Shown piece after piece: positions 31,850-37,980 of a stretch of DNA of 37,980 bases. The stretch is from NCBI GenBank assembly GCA_017442085.1, contig JAFSAW010000049.1, positions 1-37,980 on the forward strand. The letters run 5' to 3'. The notes under the pieces were generated by a model. It had not been told where the DNA came from, ran no database searches, and saw nothing but the letters and a program-made list of their open reading frames with translations. A program made the translations under genes and the position numbers. How positions within the stretch are numbered: position 1 is the first letter of the stretch; each line of letters opens with the position of its first letter. The DNA is from Oscillospiraceae bacterium. GTDB taxonomy: Bacteria; Bacillota; Clostridia; Oscillospirales; Ruminococcaceae.

Positions 31850-32209
31850 ATGGCAAACTACGACGACAAAACAATGATGACCGATATGCTGGCAAGCCAG
31901 AAATTTATTGCACAGAATTACAACAACTATGCAGGCGAATGTTCCAGCAAACAGTCAAAAGCCAAGCTTATGAAGATACTTGGCGAAGAACACGATATTC
32001 AGTTTAAAATTTTCGAACAGATGAATGCAAAAGGCTGGTATCCCACAACACCTGCACCCCAGGACAAAATAAACGAAGCGGTGCAGCAGCATATTTCCGG
32101 TGCAACAAATATCACAAAAACAGCGGCAAAAGCAAAAAAATCCAACATAAAGCTGGAAAAGGCAAACGATAAAAAAACAGAAAAATCTGCAGCTAAAAAA
32201 TCAAAATAA
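31850..32209 (+). CDS. CotF-type spore coat protein
   Basis: The product is 119 residues. Residues 1-80 match the CotF family (DDKTMMTDMLASQKFIAQNYNNYAGECS, KLMKILGEEHDIQFKIFEQMNAKGWYP). The last about 35 residues form a Lys/Ala-rich tail (for example KAKKSNIKLEKANDKK), absent from CotF and possibly nucleic-acid or coat binding. The AGGAGG site overlaps the stop of the preceding small gene. It suggests the organism belongs to an endospore-forming lineage. Confidence 0.85.
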   Translation: MANYDDKTMMTDMLASQKFIAQNYNNYAGECSSKQSKAKLMKILGEEHDIQFKIFEQMNAKGWYPTTPAPQDKINEAVQQHISGATNITKTAAKAKKSNIKLEKANDKKTEKSAAKKSK

Positions 32210-32219
32210 GCATAAAAAA

Positions 32220-32250
32220 GGGTATCGCAAAAGCGATACCCACTTTGTTT
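32220..32250. terminator. Bidirectional terminator between CotF pair and mgtE
   Basis: GGGTATCGC (32220-32228) and GCGATACCC (32233-32241) form a perfect 9-bp stem; on the minus strand a U-run of six follows. Confidence 0.9.
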
Positions 32251-32263
32251 TGTATTAAATTTG

Positions 32264-33844
32264 CTACAACAGCAAAGGCAGAAACATTTTTGCCAGCCCA
32301 AGAAATACCAGATAACCGCATATGTCGGTTGTGGCGGTAAGGAAAATGGAAGATGCAAGGGCAGGGTCAACGTTGAGAGCCTTGAGAATAAGCGGAATAA
32401 AGAACCCGCTTATGCCTGCAATTGTAAGGTTTGCAATCATAGCGACAAGCATTATTATGCCAAGATAAATGCTGCCGTAGCGCATTGCAAGCACCAGCCC
32501 GGCAATAAAGCCCATTATAGCACCGTTGCAAAGGGCAAGGGCAATTTCTTTGGTAACAAGCTTCCAGTCGTCTTTAAGGTTAAGTTCACCCAAAGTGATA
32601 TTGCGTATAACAAGCGACAGTGTCTGGTTGCCGGTGTTGCCGCCCAGCGCAGCAACAATAGGCATAGCAGCCGCAAGAGCAGTAACCTGTGCAATTGTGC
32701 CCTCAAATACGCTGATAACAGTGGAGGAGACAAAGGCTGTTACAAGGTTTACCATAAGCCATGGCAGACGCATTTTTACTGATTTGATAACCGAGTTGTC
32801 AACGTCTTCGTCAGTACCCACACCGGCCATTTTGAGAATATCTTCGGTCTGTTCTTCAAAAAGAACGTCGATGATATCGTCAACAGTGATAATACCCAGC
32901 AAACTGTTTTTACGGTTTACAACAGGCACAACCTTAAGGTCGTATTTTGAAACAATGTGCGAAACTTCTTCCTGGTCCATTTCTGCGGGAACGCTTACGA
33001 TGTTGTCGTACATGATTTCTTCAAGAGTGGTATTGTTGTCCTCTACAAGAATATCACGCAGGTCAGCGGTACCTATAAGCTCTTTTCTGCCGTTGAGAAC
33101 AAATATAGTTTCAATAACCTCTGTCTTAGGTGCAATTTCCTTGATTTTGTTAAGTGCCTTTTCAACGGTCCATTTGCCGTTGAGGGCAATATATTCGGTG
33201 GTCATAAGACCGCCGGCAGTATCATCTTCATAAAGCAGAAGATGTTCAATCTCCATAATATCCTTGCGCTTCATCATGCGCAGAATTCTCTTGCGCATAT
33301 TGATTGGCAAATCACCCAGAATGTCCGCAATATCGTCCTTGGACATAAATTTGAACATTTTAAGCATATTGTCCACGCCAAACAGTTCGGCAATACGAAA
33401 CTGCAGGTCTTCGTCCATCTGCTCGTAAATCTGTGCCATATGTTCGGCGTCAATTCTTTCGGCAAAGGAGATAATTTCGTCGTCGGTAAATTCTTCCAGC
33501 GCAATATCAACGTCGATGGCATAGGCAGATTCGATAACGTCAACAAGTTCGTCCTGGTCACTGGTAAGCAGGGCTTCCTTAAGGTCGTATTCCTGTTCTT
33601 CTATCTCTTCGTCATCGGCGGTGATGATGTCGATAAGTTCTACATCTTCTTCGGCTTCATCTTCGGTGGAACTGTTGTCAGTGCTGTCTTCGGCAGCTTC
33701 TTCTTCGTCCAGTTCAGGCAAGGTGTCTGCCAGAACAAATACTTCTTTTTCTTCTTCTTCTTTGATGATTTCTGCATCATCAATAAGAGTTTCGGCAGGA
33801 GTGTCAATTATATCCTGGGTTTTATTCAATTTTTCGTTGTCCAT
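32264..33844 (-). CDS. mgtE: MgtE-type magnesium transporter
   Basis: The product is 526 residues. After a Glu/Asp-rich N-terminal extension (1-90) come the MgtE N domain (about 90-200), two CBS domains (about 205-325, ending in ITVDDIIDVL) and five membrane helices (from about 345) with NTGNQTLSLVIRNITLGE, the Mg2+-selective core. It imports Mg2+ and is gated by Mg2+ binding to the N and CBS domains. The start is ATG 33844 after AAGGGGGA. The acidic extension is longer than usual, and about half of its residues are acidic. A transcription attenuator lies in the leader. Confidence 0.95.
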   Translation of the reverse strand: MDNEKLNKTQDIIDTPAETLIDDAEIIKEEEEKEVFVLADTLPELDEEEAAEDSTDNSSTEDEAEEDVELIDIITADDEEIEEQEYDLKEALLTSDQDELVDVIESAYAIDVDIALEEFTDDEIISFAERIDAEHMAQIYEQMDEDLQFRIAELFGVDNMLKMFKFMSKDDIADILGDLPINMRKRILRMMKRKDIMEIEHLLLYEDDTAGGLMTTEYIALNGKWTVEKALNKIKEIAPKTEVIETIFVLNGRKELIGTADLRDILVEDNNTTLEEIMYDNIVSVPAEMDQEEVSHIVSKYDLKVVPVVNRKNSLLGIITVDDIIDVLFEEQTEDILKMAGVGTDEDVDNSVIKSVKMRLPWLMVNLVTAFVSSTVISVFEGTIAQVTALAAAMPIVAALGGNTGNQTLSLVIRNITLGELNLKDDWKLVTKEIALALCNGAIMGFIAGLVLAMRYGSIYLGIIMLVAMIANLTIAGISGFFIPLILKALNVDPALASSIFLTATTDICGYLVFLGLAKMFLPLLL

Positions 33845-33883
33845 TGCAATAATCCCCCTTAAATAATTTTAAGCAAATAAAAA

Positions 33884-33915
33884 ACCTTCTTTTCAGCCAA
33901 CGCCAAAAAGAAGGT
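33884..33915 (-). terminator. Intrinsic terminator inside the mgtE leader
   Basis: ACCTTCTTTT (33884-33893) pairs perfectly with AAAAGAAGGT (33906-33915); on the minus strand a U-run (TTTTTTATTT) follows. It lies upstream of the gene it would switch off, 40 bp before the mgtE start, which is an attenuator position. Confidence 0.85.
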
Positions 33916-34048
33916 GTAGTTTTTTTACTGCACCAAATACAAGCGTTGCTGATTTATCAAAATATAATTACTCCCGCAAGGGTCGCTTGTCACTTGGTAC
34001 CACATCCTTTTAAATATAATATATTGAAGAATACATTCTTCCGCAACT
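33913..34048 (-). promoter_or_regulatory. Structured mgtE leader, candidate ligand-responsive attenuator
   Basis: On the minus strand there is a long helix (33994-33998 with 33932-33936; 33984-33990 with 33939-33945) closing a CCC-TTGC-GGG hairpin (33973-33982) and a U/A-rich bubble. A separate 8-bp hairpin (33913-33920 with 33927-33934) shares bases with both this helix and the terminator, and CAGCAACGC (33943-33951) can pair with GCGTTGGCTG in the terminator loop. The set forms alternative states typical of a riboswitch. I do not see the M-box motif AGGTGAGGCTCCT expected for mgtE leaders. The ligand is unknown. Confidence 0.6.
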
Positions 34049-34051
34049 TTA

Positions 34052-34081
34052 ATTGTATTCTATTTAAAGGGATTTTGTCAA
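34052..34081 (-). promoter_or_regulatory. Promoter of mgtE
   Basis: On the minus strand TTGACA (34081-34076), 18 bp, TACAAT (34057-34052). The start near 34045 gives a leader of about 200 nt. Confidence 0.75.
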
Positions 34082-34125
34082 CAAAAAATTAAGTAAAAAC
34101 TGTCAGTATAATTTATTTGTACGGA

Positions 34126-34689
34126 TTATTTTCCAGGCCATGGCAAAAGGTCAAAATCTTTTACCATATATGCCTTTTTAGAAATATCTGCCAGAGGAGA
34201 GTCGGATAAGCTGTCGGAATAAAACTCATCAATCACACCGTCGGGATAAACCTCATAAAAACGGCGCACCTTTTCCTTGCCGTGACAGTTTATACCGTCA
34301 TATCTGCCTGTAAATCTGTCAACGTTGCTTGCCATAAGGCTGTTTATGCCCAGTTCTTTTATGATAGGTTCAAGCAGAAAATAGGGAGATGCAGAAATTA
34401 TAACGTCATCTTCTTTCTGTGTCTGCGTATAAAATGGCTTTATATTCTTTTTATGTATCTGCCAGAATTTTTCAACTGTTTTGTCTATATCCTTAACGCT
34501 GGTAAAAAACTTGTAAAAACGCTGTTTAAAGGCGGTTTTTTCCATAATTTTCAATGCAAAAGGTATTGCACATACAGCCTGATAAGGCAGCCATTTCCAT
34601 GTGGCAGGCTGTGTTCTGAGACAGTACAGATAAAAATGTGCTGTACTGTCTCCGTGATATATTGTTTTGTCAAAATCGTATACGTTCAT
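34126..34689 (-). CDS. HAD-IB family phosphatase
   Basis: The product is 187 residues. Motif I is YDFDKT with Asp5 and Asp7; motif II is the SASP Ser/Thr block in the middle (IISASPYFL), and DSLSDSPL (motif IV) carries the second metal ligand pair. The layout is SerB-like, so it hydrolyses a small phosphate ester; the substrate is unknown. The cap contains aromatic residues (YQAVCAIPFALK). The ATG at 34689 follows AAGGA, 4 bp after the mnmA stop, making it the last gene of rnhA-mnmA-HAD. Confidence 0.86.
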   Translation of the reverse strand: MNVYDFDKTIYHGDSTAHFYLYCLRTQPATWKWLPYQAVCAIPFALKIMEKTAFKQRFYKFFTSVKDIDKTVEKFWQIHKKNIKPFYTQTQKEDDVIISASPYFLLEPIIKELGINSLMASNVDRFTGRYDGINCHGKEKVRRFYEVYPDGVIDEFYSDSLSDSPLADISKKAYMVKDFDLLPWPGK

Positions 34690-34693
34690 ATTT

Positions 34694-35749
34694 TTAATCC
34701 TTGTTGATATATGCTTTTGCATCTGCAATAAATCCGCCGCCGACAACAATATTGTCTTTGTAGATTACAACCGACTGCCCTTTTGCAGCAGCACGTACAG
34801 GTGCAGGAAAATGCAGAATAATTTTGTCATGGGTGCTGTGTTCCACCACAGCAGTGTCGCCCTTTGCAGCACTGCGTATTTTAACGGTAAATTCATCACC
34901 TGCTGCAAACGGATTTCCATCTGTGTATACAGGATTTTCCAAAGTCACACCGTCAAAGAATTCTTCTCCCGCATAGCCCAGCAGAATATTGCCGTTTTCA
35001 CAGATTTCCTTTACAAAGGCAGGCTTGCCCAGGGCAATATTAAGCCCTTTGCGCTGACCTATTGTGTAATTGTGTATGCCTTTGTGCTGTGTAAGTTTTT
35101 TGCCTTCAGGGGAGATAAAAAAGCCTTTTTTGATTTTGTAGCCTCTGTCTTCTATAAACTTGCCGTGATTGCCGTCAGGAATAAAACAGATTTCCTGACT
35201 GTCAGGCTTGTCGGCATTAAACAGGCTGAGTTCCTGCGCCATTGCCCTTATTTCAGGCTTTTCATACTGCCCGAGAGGCAGAACAAGACGTTTTAAAATA
35301 TTCTGCGGCAGTCTGTAAAGCATATAGCTTTGGTCCTTTGCAGGATTGGAAGCCTTTTTTACATAGAAAATACCATTTTCTTCCACAATCTGTGCATAAT
35401 GGCCGGTGGCAACATAGAATATACCCATTTCGTCAGCTTTGTCACACAGAGATTTCAGCTTTACCAGCGGGTTGCACACAACGCAGGGGTTTGGTGTTTT
35501 TCCGCTGATGTAATTTTTGCAGAATGGTTCCACAACATTTTTTTCAAAACTGTCCCTGGCATCAATAACACAGATAGGGATATTGAGATGTTTACATACT
35601 CTGTGTGCATCTTCTATGGCAGATTCGGAATGGTCATTGAAGTTGATGACTGCACCAAAAACTTCAAAGCCGCGCTGTTTCAGCAGGTCAACACATACCG
35701 AGCTGTCAACGCCGCCAGATACGCCTATAAGAATTTTTTTGTTTTCCAA
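34694..35749 (-). CDS. mnmA: tRNA-specific 2-thiouridylase MnmA
   Basis: The product is 351 residues. The P-loop SGGVDSS lies at 11-17, and the sulfur-transfer cysteines are Cys92 in NPCVVCN and Cys188 in SQEICFI. The C-terminal beta-barrel part (DGVTLENPVYTDGNPFAAGDEF) is present. It forms s2U34 on tRNA-Lys/Glu/Gln, with sulfur from a cysteine desulfurase; the tRNA-Gln (UUG) at 3896 would be a target. The start is TTG 35749 with GGAGG 8 bp upstream; the ATG 57 bp upstream lacks a site. It is co-transcribed with rnhA and the HAD gene. Confidence 0.93.
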   Translation of the reverse strand: MENKKILIGVSGGVDSSVCVDLLKQRGFEVFGAVINFNDHSESAIEDAHRVCKHLNIPICVIDARDSFEKNVVEPFCKNYISGKTPNPCVVCNPLVKLKSLCDKADEMGIFYVATGHYAQIVEENGIFYVKKASNPAKDQSYMLYRLPQNILKRLVLPLGQYEKPEIRAMAQELSLFNADKPDSQEICFIPDGNHGKFIEDRGYKIKKGFFISPEGKKLTQHKGIHNYTIGQRKGLNIALGKPAFVKEICENGNILLGYAGEEFFDGVTLENPVYTDGNPFAAGDEFTVKIRSAAKGDTAVVEHSTHDKIILHFPAPVRAAAKGQSVVIYKDNIVVGGGFIADAKAYINKD

Positions 35750-35789
35750 ATATATGTCCTCCGTCAATTTTATATGGGGGATTGATGTG

Positions 35790-36227
35790 TTAAATAAACT
35801 TTTCACTTTCCTTTACGGCCTGTGTGTCACAGCGCTCGTTTTCGGGGTGACCCGCATGGCCTTTAATCCACACATAGTCCAGCTCGTGTTTTTTTATCTC
35901 TTCCAGCAGCTGCTGCCACAGGTCAACGTTAAGTGCGGGCTTGCCGTCAGATTTTTTCCAGCCCTTTTTCTGCCATCCGTAAACCCAGCCCTTTGAAAGA
36001 GAGTCCAATACATATTTTGAGTCACTCTGCAAAGTAATGTGACAAGGTTCTTTAAGTGCTTTAAGGGCAAACAGCACGGCGCTTAACTCCATACGGTTGT
36101 TGGTGGTTTCCTTTTCGCCGCCGCTTATCATCTTTTCAACACCGTTATATCTTAAAATAGCACACCAGCCGCCCGGGCCCGGGTTGCCCTTGCAGGCACC
36201 GTCGGTAAATATTTCAATCCGTTTCAT
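35790..36227 (-). CDS. rnhA: Ribonuclease HI
   Basis: The product is 145 residues. The four catalytic carboxylates are at near-canonical positions: Asp9 (FTDG), Glu47 (RMEL), Asp69 (QSDS), Asp134 (RCDTQA), with His124 (KGHAGH). It cleaves RNA in RNA-DNA hybrids. ATG 36227 is chosen because AAAGG sits 6 bp before it, whereas it touches ATG 36233 with no gap. It starts the rnhA-mnmA-HAD operon; the 40 bp before mnmA contain no terminator. Confidence 0.95.
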   Translation of the reverse strand: MKRIEIFTDGACKGNPGPGGWCAILRYNGVEKMISGGEKETTNNRMELSAVLFALKALKEPCHITLQSDSKYVLDSLSKGWVYGWQKKGWKKSDGKPALNVDLWQQLLEEIKKHELDYVWIKGHAGHPENERCDTQAVKESEKFI

Positions 36228-36340
36228 ATACATCCTTTGTTGTATTATCTGTTATAATATATTATAATATACGTAATAATTATATTATAGGATAACATAT
36301 GCAAATTTCAAGTGCAAACATTTAACTGTGGTATGTCAGG

Positions 36341-36370
36341 TTGACAATATAACCGAAAAAATAGTATCAT
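36341..36370 (+). promoter_or_regulatory. Promoter of the RNase J gene
   Basis: TTGACA (36341-36346), 18 bp, TATCAT (36365-36370). The 135-nt leader that follows has two hairpins, ATTATCC/GGATAAT (36394-36413) and CACCTG/CAGGTG (36457-36481). The adjoining 36240-36300 is an AT-rich palindrome-laden stretch that presumably also holds the rnhA promoter. Confidence 0.6.
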
Positions 36371-36508
36371 ATAATAGTATATACGTCGTTTAGATTATCC
36401 GTCTTTGGATAATAATTAATTTGAAAATGTGTTCGTTAACAAAATAAATTTTCCGCCACCTGACAGAATTGTTGCCAGGTGTTTGATTGTTGCATAAAAG
36501 GAGGAACT

Positions 36509-37980
36509 ATGCCACACCCAAAGTACAGACATAAAAAAAGCAAAACTCCGGCAGTGAATGAAAAAATACGCATTGTACCGCTTGGCGGCCTGGGAGAAAT
36601 AGGCAAAAATATGACGGTTTTTGAATGCCGTGAAGATAAATTTATCATCGACTGCGGTCTTTCTTTCCCGGACAGCGAAATGTTTGGCGTTGACCTTGTT
36701 ATTCCTGACTTTTCTTATGTCATTGAAAATAAAGATTCCATTAAAGGCATTGTAATAACACACGGACACGAGGACCATATAGGTTCCTTGCCGTATCTTC
36801 TCAGGGAGGTTAATTTCCCTATATATGCCACACCCCTTACCAAGGGCCTTATCGAAAATAAACTTGCAGAACATTCCCTTGATAAATTTGCAGAAATCAA
36901 TGTTATTCATCCGGGAGACAGAATTGAATTTGGCTGTATGACAGCGGTGCCTATCCATGTAAACCATTCAATTCCCGATGCTGTCGGTTTTGCAATAGAA
37001 TCTCCTGCAGGCACTGTTATCACAACAGGTGACTTTAAAATAGACTACACACCGCCGCAGGGCGAAACAACCGACCTTGCAACCTTTGCCGAATACGGCA
37101 AAAAAGGTGTGCTGGCATATATGGCAGACAGCACAAATGCTGAACGTCTTGGCTTTTCAGCAAGTGAAAAAACCGTTGCAAAAAGCCTGCAGCCGCTGTT
37201 TGAAAGAGCAAAGGAAAAACGCATTGTTATTGCAACCTTTGCTTCCAACATATACCGTCTGCAGACAATTCTTGACCTTGCGGTACAGTACAAGCGCAAG
37301 GTTGCGGTTAGCGGCAGAAGTATGGTAAAAAACATCCAGATGGCATTGGAACTTGGATATCTCAATGTGCCTGAAGGTGTAATCATAGAGGCTGAAATGG
37401 TAAACAAATATCAGCCCGAACAGATTGTGCTTATCACAACAGGCAGCCAGGGCGAGCCGCTTTCGGCACTCAGCCGTATGTCCGGCGGCACACACCGTCA
37501 GTTCTCGGTTGGAAAAGGCGATTTTATCATTATCTCCGCAACACCTATTCCGGGCAACGAAAAGATGGTTACAAAGGTTATCAACGGCCTTATGAAGCTT
37601 GGCGCAGAAGTTATATACGAATCAATGTATGATGTGCACGTTTCCGGCCATGCCGCACAGGAAGAGCTTAAGCTGATGCTTAACCTTGTAAAACCAAAAT
37701 ATTTTATCCCTATTCACGGCGAATACAAGCATCTTAAAAAGCATTCAATGCTTGCACAGGGTGCCGGCATTGACGAAAAGAATATCGTTATTGCCGAGCT
37801 TGGCGGTGTCATTACCGTAAGTGAAGATGAAATCAAGGTGGACAATTCCGTTCAGGCAGGTCAGGTTTTTGTTGACGGCCTTGGTGTTGGTGACGTAGGC
37901 AGTGTTGTTCTGCGCGACCGCCGCCATCTTTCTCAGGACGGCCTTGTGGTTGTTGTATTCAGCGTTGACCGTGCAACAGG
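36509..37980 (+). CDS. rnjA: Ribonuclease J (3' end cut by window)
   Basis: 490 codons are visible without a stop, against about 555 usual. It opens MPHPKYRHKKSKTPAVNE, a basic tail, then the metallo-beta-lactamase core: IRIVPLGGLGEIGKNM and the metal motif HGHEDH at 85-90, followed by the beta-CASP part with TTGSQGEPLSALSRM, and HVSGHAAQEELK and IPIHGEY blocks. It is a 5'-3' exonuclease and endonuclease for mRNA decay and rRNA maturation. GGAGG precedes the ATG. The last part visible begins the C-terminal domain (VGDVGSVVLRDRRHLSQDG). Confidence 0.95.
   Translation, partial: MPHPKYRHKKSKTPAVNEKIRIVPLGGLGEIGKNMTVFECREDKFIIDCGLSFPDSEMFGVDLVIPDFSYVIENKDSIKGIVITHGHEDHIGSLPYLLREVNFPIYATPLTKGLIENKLAEHSLDKFAEINVIHPGDRIEFGCMTAVPIHVNHSIPDAVGFAIESPAGTVITTGDFKIDYTPPQGETTDLATFAEYGKKGVLAYMADSTNAERLGFSASEKTVAKSLQPLFERAKEKRIVIATFASNIYRLQTILDLAVQYKRKVAVSGRSMVKNIQMALELGYLNVPEGVIIEAEMVNKYQPEQIVLITTGSQGEPLSALSRMSGGTHRQFSVGKGDFIIISATPIPGNEKMVTKVINGLMKLGAEVIYESMYDVHVSGHAAQEELKLMLNLVKPKYFIPIHGEYKHLKKHSMLAQGAGIDEKNIVIAELGGVITVSEDEIKVDNSVQAGQVFVDGLGVGDVGSVVLRDRRHLSQDGLVVVVFSVDRAT

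Noticed and set aside
33913..34048. T-box riboswitch upstream of mgtE
   Set aside because: UGGUACC and CCCUUGCGGG occur in a T-box-like order, but only about 70 nt lie between the promoter and UGGUACC, with no stem I or specifier loop, and mgtE is not a T-box-type target.

Overview
The window looks like ordinary chromosome from a low-to-moderate-GC, Gram-positive, endospore-lineage bacterium, most likely a gut-type member of class Clostridia (Oscillospiraceae/Ruminococcaceae-like). The evidence is: ymfF-ymfH-lgt-folD and rplU-rpmA-obg-mrnC gene orders, an L21-leader RNA, Mini-ribonuclease III, RNase J, CotF-type spore coat proteins, DUF3793, strong AGGAGG-type ribosome binding sites and several TTG starts. 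I see no phage, conjugative or IS genes and no CRISPR array. The assignment below family level is inference.

Layout. 1-880: an upstream terminator, a 120-bp MITE-like inverted-repeat element with a decayed neighbour copy, and a small membrane protein gene. 883-3208 (minus): a DUF885 peptidase-like protein and a DUF3793 protein. 3209-3971: a hairpin-rich spacer, then a tRNA-Arg/His/Gln cluster behind a near-consensus promoter. 4090-7546 (plus): hotdog thioesterase, FliB-like cysteine-rich protein, then (past a minus-strand tRNA-Pro) a uracil permease and a GlsB-type membrane protein. 7613-14672: two minus-strand acyl-chemistry operons (MaoC-SDR-GNAT, and FkbH-like HAD plus acyl carrier protein) flanking a plus-strand XRE regulator and a MATE transporter. 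14898-17544: a BofC-like exported protein divergent from a class A penicillin-binding protein that seems to start at AUC.

17735-26153 (plus) is mostly housekeeping: a PheB ACT protein overlapping a degenerate aspartokinase; YmfF/YmfH, Lgt, FolD; L21 leader, L21, L27; Obg and Mini-III. 26201-28391 (minus) is an alkA-ogt repair pair followed by a membrane protein and a Vat-type acetyltransferase. 28484-32209 holds a lipoprotein with a low-complexity insert, a dicarboxylate/amino-acid symporter, a uridine-kinase-like protein and a CotF spore-coat pair. 32264-36227 (minus) holds MgtE behind a structured attenuator leader, then the rnhA-mnmA-HAD operon; 36509 to the end is RNase J, cut by the window edge.

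The observations I consider most worth following are the mgtE leader (mutually exclusive helices ending in a terminator, with no M-box motif), the catalytically dead aspartokinase remnant translationally coupled to PheB, the two orphan acyl-ACP operons, the AUC start of the penicillin-binding protein, and the paired absence of Prp protease and the L27 N-terminal extension.
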